From positions 186,001 to 250,000 of the forward strand of contig JAIQFK010000008.1 in the NCBI GenBank assembly GCA_020073305.1: a stretch of 64,000 nt of DNA, written 5' to 3'. This document shows positions 59,492 to 64,000 of this stretch, piece after piece (positions within the stretch are counted from its first letter, which is position 1; each line of letters begins with the position of its first letter). The notes below the pieces were generated by a model, which did not search any database, was not told the DNA's origin, and saw only the letters and a list, made by a program, of their open reading frames with translations. The position numbers were made by a program, and so were the translations under genes. Source of the stretch: Terriglobia bacterium. Lineage in GTDB: Bacteria; Acidobacteriota; Terriglobia; Bryobacterales; Bryobacteraceae.

Positions 59492-61732
59492 CTAATTGAG
59501 GAGCCGCTCGACGTCCCGGATCCCTGAAATGCGGCGCATGGCTGCCACCAGCTTCTCGAGCTGCTTCTTATCCCGTATGTCCACGGTCATCTCCACCAGC
59601 GCGCCATCCGCGGCATTCCCTTCGGTGCGCGCTTCCAGGCTCCGGATGTTGGTGTTCTCCGCGGAAACCACGGAGGTGATCTGTGCCAGCAGGCCGGGGC
59701 GGTCATCCGTATGGACGACAATTTTGACCGGAAAAGCATCGGCGGTATTGCGCGCCCACTCCACCTCGATCTTACGCTCCACGTCGTAAAGCAGGTTCTG
59801 AACGTTGGGACACATTTTGGAATGGACGGCGATGCCTTTGCCCCGCGTCACATACCCTACGATCGCTTCACCACGGATCGGGTTGCAGCACTTGGCCCGG
59901 TACACCAGCAGGTCGTCTACACCCTTCACCTTGATGACCGCGTCGCCATCGTGGTGGGCCGGCGGCGCTCCTCCTCCCGGAACCGGCTCTGGAACCGCTT
60001 TGGGCAGCTCCATTTGCTCCTCTTTGAACTGCTGCGGCGCCATTTTCTGGAGCGCCTGGCGCGCGGAGAACTTGCCGTACCCCAGCGCGGCGTACAGGTC
60101 CTCGATCTTACCGACTCCGTAATCGGCCGCAGCCTTCTCCAGGTCGCTGCGCTGGACTTTGCTCAACTGAACGCCCAGGCGCCGCGCTTCCTTTTCGAGG
60201 TACTTTTGGCCAATCTCGATAGCCTTGGTGCGCTCGTTAGCGTTGATGACATGCTTGATCTTGTTGCGGGCGCGAGGCGTCTTCACCACCGCCAGCCAGT
60301 CTTTGCTGGGCTGGTGGCCGGGTTGCGTGAGAATCTCCACGATGTCGCCGTTCTTCAGCGTGTAACGGAGGGGGACAATGCGGCTGTTTACCTTCGCACC
60401 CACGCAGGCCTGGCCCACATCGGAGTGAATGGCGTAGGCAAAATCTATGGGAGTCGCATCGCGCGGAAGCACGATCACCTTGCCGCGCGGCGTGAAGGTG
60501 TAGACTTCCTCCGGATACAGGTCCACTCTCAAAGTGGACATGAACTCGCCGGGATCCTGCACGTCGCGCTGCCACTCCACCAGGTGGCGCAGCCATGCGA
60601 TCCGCTGATCGTCATCCGCCGGCCCCTTCTTGCCCTCCTTGTATTTCCAGTGCGCGGCAATGCCCTCTTCCGCGACGCGGTGCATCTCTTCGGTGCGGAT
60701 CTGCACTTCGAAGTGCCGGCCTTCGGGCCCTACAACGGACGTATGCAGCGACTGGTAGAGGTTGGGGCGGGGAATCGCGATGAAGTCCTTGATGCGTCCG
60801 GGCACCGGGCGCCACTCGTTGTGAATCACGCCCAGAGCCGCGTAGCAATTCTTCACCGAGTCGGTGATGATGCGGATGGCCGCCAGATCGTAGACCTGCT
60901 CGATCAAGATCTTCTGGCGCTTCATCTTCTGATAGATGGAGTAGGCGCGCTTCAGCCGGCCTTCGACGCGCGCCGGAATTCCCTCGCGCCTCAGCTCCGC
61001 CTCGATCATCTGCCGGATGCGGGTCAGGAACTCCTCGTTGGCATGCCGGCCCGATTCGAGCGAGCGCGTGATTTCTTCCCACGCCGCTGCGTCAATGTAA
61101 CGAAAGGCGAGATCTTCGAGCTCGCCGCGAATTTTGCCCATGCCCAGCCGGTGGGCGATGGGACCGTAGATTTCGATCGTCTCGCGGGCGATGCGTTCCC
61201 GGCGTTCCGGTTCCTGGATGAAGGCCAGCGTCCGCATGTTGTGCAGCCGGTCCGCCAGCTTGACGATGATGACGCGGATATCGTTCACCATCGCCAGCAG
61301 CATTTTGCGGAAGCTCTCCGCCTGCCGTTCTTCCGCCGAGAAGAAATCGAGCTTGCTCAGCTTGGTGACGCCGTCCACGCAGCGCGCCACGTCTTCGCCG
61401 AAATTCTTGCGAATATCCTCGACGGTGACGATGGTATCTTCTACGACGTCGTGCAGGAGCCCAGTTTCGATGGTGACCAGGTCCATCCGCATGTCGGCCA
61501 GGAAGTGAGCCACCATGAGCGGATGAACCATGTACGGTTCGCCCGAATCCCGCGTTTGCAGTTTGTGATGTTCGGAGGAAAAACGAAACGCCTTTTCAAT
61601 CGGCGCCAGATCATCCCGCGGCCGAACCTCGCCAACCTTCGCCCTCAGTTCGCTAAACAGCTTCTCAACGGGCGCCTCAGCCGGAGGGGATGGAGAAGCT
61701 GGCGGGACATTGACGCTAGGCTCGGAGGCCAC
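59492..61732 (-). CDS. rel: Bifunctional (p)ppGpp synthetase/hydrolase (Rel/SpoT)
   Basis: A 746-residue RSH protein of standard long form. The HD hydrolase domain has VHPLMVAHFL and GLLHDVVEDT (both HD and ED present, so hydrolysis is expected). The synthetase has YDLAAIRIITDS, RIKDFIAIPRPNLYQSLHT and the EVQIRT block; basic residues in the KRQK region fit a bifunctional enzyme. A TGS domain follows (VYTFTPRGKVIVLP), then a zinc-finger-like helical part and a C-terminal ACT domain. It governs the stringent response on the ribosome. The gene is first in an operon with DUF971, glucose dehydrogenase and GH63. Confidence 0.95.
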   Translation of the reverse strand: MASEPSVNVPPASPSPPAEAPVEKLFSELRAKVGEVRPRDDLAPIEKAFRFSSEHHKLQTRDSGEPYMVHPLMVAHFLADMRMDLVTIETGLLHDVVEDTIVTVEDIRKNFGEDVARCVDGVTKLSKLDFFSAEERQAESFRKMLLAMVNDIRVIIVKLADRLHNMRTLAFIQEPERRERIARETIEIYGPIAHRLGMGKIRGELEDLAFRYIDAAAWEEITRSLESGRHANEEFLTRIRQMIEAELRREGIPARVEGRLKRAYSIYQKMKRQKILIEQVYDLAAIRIITDSVKNCYAALGVIHNEWRPVPGRIKDFIAIPRPNLYQSLHTSVVGPEGRHFEVQIRTEEMHRVAEEGIAAHWKYKEGKKGPADDDQRIAWLRHLVEWQRDVQDPGEFMSTLRVDLYPEEVYTFTPRGKVIVLPRDATPIDFAYAIHSDVGQACVGAKVNSRIVPLRYTLKNGDIVEILTQPGHQPSKDWLAVVKTPRARNKIKHVINANERTKAIEIGQKYLEKEARRLGVQLSKVQRSDLEKAAADYGVGKIEDLYAALGYGKFSARQALQKMAPQQFKEEQMELPKAVPEPVPGGGAPPAHHDGDAVIKVKGVDDLLVYRAKCCNPIRGEAIVGYVTRGKGIAVHSKMCPNVQNLLYDVERKIEVEWARNTADAFPVKIVVHTDDRPGLLAQITSVVSAENTNIRSLEARTEGNAADGALVEMTVDIRDKKQLEKLVAAMRRISGIRDVERLLN

Positions 61733-61746
61733 GATTTAATTGTAAG

Positions 61747-61851
61747 AGGTGTTAGGCGCTAGGTGCTAGGTTTTAGATGCCAGGTGTTAGACCGCGCTCG
61801 AGCAGATCAGCCCGCTGTCCGCTAGAACCTAACACCTGGCACCTAACACCT
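61747..61851. repeat. Large palindrome of the GGTGTTAGG type
   Basis: Arms 61747-61776 and 61822-61851 (30 nt; 26 of 30 complementary) enclose 45 nt that contain a third related piece (CCAGGTGTTAG at 61780). Each arm is itself a repeat of AGGTGNTAGG units. It lies between the rel start and the TPR lipoprotein stop, where no other feature is seen. Such stem loops are spread in many genomes; possible roles are termination or mobile REP-like DNA. Confidence 0.75.
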
Positions 61852-61854
61852 TTT

Positions 61855-62655
61855 CTACTGGGCGCTCAAACCTGTGCTGACGGGCTTGCGCTCCGCCTTG
61901 ATCTTCTTAGTTTCGAGCGTCTTCTGCACCCAATTGTTGGCGACTTCGATATCTTTCTGGTACGCCTCCGGAGTGTCATCGAGATCGGCGCGCTCACGAA
62001 TCAACAGGTTCATGTACGCCATGGCATCGTCGTACTCCTTGTCGATCTCGAGCGCTTTCTCCAGATTTTGAATGCCCGCGTTCACCAGCGGCAGGTATTG
62101 AGTTTTCAGTTCTTCCTTGACCTTCTTGTCCTTGATGGGCCCGGGGTCTTCCGGTTTCATGCTCAGCTTCGCGCGCGCCGTTCCATAGATTGGGTACCAT
62201 TTGCTCCAGGCGATGACGCCCAGAGTGTAGTAGGCTTCCTTATCCTTGGCGTTGAGTTCGACGCACTTCTTGTACCAATCCTCGGCCTGCTCCCATTTCT
62301 TCTGGTTGTAATAGAGCGAGGCAATCGATTTGGTGGCGACGTCGTTCTTGGGATCCTGCTGCAGCACTTTCTGAAACTGGTCGAGAGCGCGATCCGCCAT
62401 CTGCTGGTTTTCCGGGGAATCCGCCCCCGGAATGTACTGCATGTAGTACGCCATCGCCAGGTACAGCCGCGCAGGCGTGAAGGTGGGGTCGAGCTGCACG
62501 GCTTGCTCGAACCGCTCCACCGCCTGCGTGTACTGAGTGCTCTTATAGGCCTGGACGCCGCGGTTCAGATTGTCACGCGCCTTGAGCTTGTTGCAGCCGG
62601 TGGCCGCCAGCGCCAGCGCGGCGACCGCCAAGAGCGCGGCTAGGTTGCGTTTCAT
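61855..62655 (-). CDS. TPR-repeat lipoprotein
   Basis: A 266-residue lipoprotein: signal peptide with lipobox LAATGC (Cys21), then several tetratricopeptide repeats (ARDNLNRGVQAYKSTQYTQA, RALDQFQKVLQQDPKND, ASLYYNQKKWEQAEDWYKK, AGIQNLEKALEIDKEYDDAMA). It lies at the end of the ExbB-ExbD-ExbD operon; its start overlaps the second exbD by one base. In Acidobacteria and related phyla TPR lipoproteins often accompany the Ton/Tol motor and may be periplasmic scaffold or accessory subunits. The acceptor partner is unknown. Confidence 0.88.
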   Translation of the reverse strand: MKRNLAALLAVAALALAATGCNKLKARDNLNRGVQAYKSTQYTQAVERFEQAVQLDPTFTPARLYLAMAYYMQYIPGADSPENQQMADRALDQFQKVLQQDPKNDVATKSIASLYYNQKKWEQAEDWYKKCVELNAKDKEAYYTLGVIAWSKWYPIYGTARAKLSMKPEDPGPIKDKKVKEELKTQYLPLVNAGIQNLEKALEIDKEYDDAMAYMNLLIRERADLDDTPEAYQKDIEVANNWVQKTLETKKIKAERKPVSTGLSAQ

Positions 62656-63080
62656 TACTGTCCGGCCTCCATCTGAGGCGTCATCAGACCGACTTTGTCG
62701 ATGCCCGCGCCGTGGGCGATATCAATGGCACGAGCCACATATTGATACTCGAGATCCGCGTCGCCCTTCACAAAAACCACGCGCTCGGCTCGCGTCTTGA
62801 AGATCTCTTCCAGGCGCGGTCCTAACTTCTGGTCATCGGTGGGCTCTTGATTGATCGCCATCGTCTTGTCCCGATTAATGACAATCACCACGGTGCGTTG
62901 ATCCGACTGGCTCTGTGGCTGATTGGGATTCGGCGGCTGAGGTACCAGCGTCTCGAGTCCTTTCGGCGTCAGCGGCGTGATCACCATGAAAATGATGATC
63001 AGCACCAGCAGAACGTCGATCATGGGCGTCATGTTGATATCGGCTTTGGTTCCGCCCTTGCCTCCTACTGCCATCCCCAT
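62655..63080 (-). CDS. exbD: ExbD/TolR-family protein (second copy)
   Basis: A 141-residue biopolymer transport protein. MTPMIDVLLVLIIIFMVITP is the single membrane helix with the essential Asp (MTPMIDVLLV), followed by a periplasmic domain ending with VARAIDIAHGAGIDKVGLM, the conserved ExbD tail. It couples proton flow through ExbB to energising TonB or Tol. It shares about half its residues with the first exbD upstream (63114) but differs in the periplasmic part, suggesting a heteromeric motor or two alternative partners. Confidence 0.92.
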   Translation of the reverse strand: MGMAVGGKGGTKADINMTPMIDVLLVLIIIFMVITPLTPKGLETLVPQPPNPNQPQSQSDQRTVVIVINRDKTMAINQEPTDDQKLGPRLEEIFKTRAERVVFVKGDADLEYQYVARAIDIAHGAGIDKVGLMTPQMEAGQ

Positions 63081-63113
63081 AAAATTGCTCCTCTAGCGTT
63101 ACGCTACACTACC

Positions 63114-63578
63114 CTACTCGCCCGCTCCGGCAGCCGGGGTTGCGCGGCCTGGCCGCTTCTCCTGAATCTGCTCGGTCAGTAGTCCAAGCTGGTCGACACC
63201 CGAGGCTCTCAAGTTGTTGACCACCTCCACCACTTTCTCGTACCGCGCTCGCGAATCCGCGCGTAAAAATACCTCTTTGTCCACGCGGCCGGTCAGCAGG
63301 TCCTTTACCTTGGGAGACATCTGGTCGGCTGGAACCTGCGTGTTGCCCAAGAAGGTTTTTCCATCGCGCGTCACGGCGACGATGATGGCGTCGGTCTTGT
63401 CGGCTGCTTGCATCGCGATGGGATTCTTGGTCCGCACCATATCCACGCTCACGCCCTTGGTCAACATGGGCGTGATGACCATGAAAATGATGAGCATGAC
63501 CAGCATCACGTCCACCATGGGCGTGACGTTGATGTCCGCCACCGGAGGTGGAGACTCGTGCTTCATGATGATCGACAT
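63114..63578 (-). CDS. exbD: ExbD/TolR-family protein (first copy)
   Basis: A 154-residue protein with the signature DINVTPMVDVMLVMLIIFMV (membrane helix and proton-coupling Asp), a hydrophilic middle with the DKTDAIIVAVTRDGKTFLG strand, and the tail VVNNLRASGVDQLGLLT. The ATG at 63578 is preceded by a GAGGAG-like purine run. It lies between the ExbB gene and the second exbD gene, all co-directional, so ExbB-ExbD-ExbD is one energising unit. Confidence 0.92.
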   Translation of the reverse strand: MSIIMKHESPPPVADINVTPMVDVMLVMLIIFMVITPMLTKGVSVDMVRTKNPIAMQAADKTDAIIVAVTRDGKTFLGNTQVPADQMSPKVKDLLTGRVDKEVFLRADSRARYEKVVEVVNNLRASGVDQLGLLTEQIQEKRPGRATPAAGAGE

Positions 63579-63694
63579 AGAAAACTCCTCTTATCAAACC
63601 CCCGCGGCCGCCCCGGCAGCCAGTCGCACAAACCGGCTGCCGGGAGATGCTTATGGGCCGGCTCGGCGGGGCTAACGGCTGAACGCTAGAAACC

Positions 63695-64000
63695 CTACTT
63701 CCGCGCAGTGGATGTGCGCTGCGAACGCTTCAGGAAATAGTCGATCAACTCGGAACTGGAGTTGCCCATTTCCACGTCGAACGATTCGATCTTGCCGGTG
63801 AAGTAGTTATACATCCACACCGCCGGGATAGCCACGAACAACCCGATAGCGGTGGTCACCAGGGCTTCGGAAATGCCGCCCGCCACCGCGCCCAGACCGG
63901 TCGACTTCTCGGTCGAAATCGACTTGAACGCGTTGACGATGCCCACCACCGTTCCGAACAGTCCGACGAACGGAGCCGTCGAGCCGATCGTAGCCAGACC
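63695..64000 (-). CDS. exbB: ExbB/TolQ/MotA proton-channel protein, 3' part only
   Basis: The gene enters from the window edge; the frame is open to base 64000 on this strand. The visible C-terminal ~100 residues read [20 protein letters not shown] and then [20 protein letters not shown], the two diagnostic helices of the MotA/TolQ/ExbB channel, followed by a cytoplasmic tail. It is the proton-channel partner of the two ExbD proteins downstream. The start and N-terminal part lie outside the window. Confidence 0.9.
   Translation of the reverse strand, partial: GLATIGSTAPFVGLFGTVVGIVNAFKSISTEKSTGLGAVAGGISEALVTTAIGLFVAIPAVWMYNYFTGKIESFDVEMGNSSSELIDYFLKRSQRTSTARK

Noticed and set aside
59711-61762. 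Open frame of 683 codons antisense to rel
   Set aside because: Composition is that of a high-GC antisense frame (runs of Asp, His, Arg, Val without fold motifs); rel on the minus strand is certain.
1-64000. tRNA, rRNA, CRISPR arrays, riboswitches, integrase or transposase genes
   Set aside because: I looked for cloverleaf-like segments, direct-repeat arrays and recombinase motifs and saw none. The palindromes found have no linked transposase in the window.

Overview
The window reads as chromosomal DNA of a high-GC Gram-negative bacterium, most likely an Acidobacteriota of the Bryobacterales/Solibacteraceae type. This is an inference from gene content: many exported PQQ-like beta-propeller proteins, a hopanoid locus, Tat-type leaders on Gfo/Idh/MocA and sugar-isomerase-like proteins, ClpC and LysW-like proteins alongside ExbB/ExbD, and several families of short intergenic palindromes. 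About sixty genes can be supported. They are densely packed, often with 1-28 nt overlaps. No tRNA, rRNA, CRISPR, prophage or transposase gene is visible, and no gene-free stretch exceeds about 300 bases.

Layout. 1-4.6 kb (+): PIN-domain toxin, Tat-exported sugar isomerase-like protein, lone LolD-type ATPase, ClpC. 4.6-11.9 kb (-): PKMT-like methyltransferase coupled to a beta-propeller protein, REC-Hpt and REC-GGDEF regulators, a second propeller protein, an Fsr-like MFS exporter. 12-14 kb: Tat-type DegT aminotransferase bracketed by two copies of one palindromic element, then small membrane proteins. 14-23.7 kb (-): hopanoid operon ispH-shc-hpnH-hpnA-hpnG-MDR-MDR-hpnC-hpnD, with no hpnE in the window. 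23.8-25 kb (+): ogt and an Fe(II)/2OG oxygenase. 25.2-31.1 kb (-): KdgD-like aldolase and three consecutive propeller genes, with a second pair of palindromic elements. 31.3-34.9 kb: PEBP protein, enoyl-CoA hydratase, a PQQ alcohol dehydrogenase and its diheme cytochrome c. 35-43 kb: cca, exported RraA-like protein, Gfo/Idh proteins, a sarcosine-oxidase-like flavoprotein, a LysR regulator and a monoheme cytochrome. 43-46.5 kb: DUF3999/DUF2339 membrane pair. 46.6-49.2 kb: a Cpx-like envelope-stress system with a recognisable CpxR box. 49.2-54.9 kb (-): LolA-like protein, M16 peptidase pair, exported RidA, LysW-like protein. 54.9-61.7 kb (-): frameshifted DinB gene, then rel, DUF971, glucose dehydrogenase and GH63 glucosidase in transcription order rel first. 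61.9-64 kb (-): ExbB-ExbD-ExbD-TPR lipoprotein.

Themes. Envelope biology dominates: hopanoids, envelope stress, exported proteases, the Ton/Tol motor, quinoprotein/cytochrome electron transfer and numerous exported enzymes. The most promising unexplained item is the pair of zinc-type medium-chain dehydrogenases embedded directly downstream of hpnG. By position and chemistry they are candidates for the reduction of ribosylhopane to bacteriohopanetetrol. The second is a family of palindromes that twice brackets a single gene.
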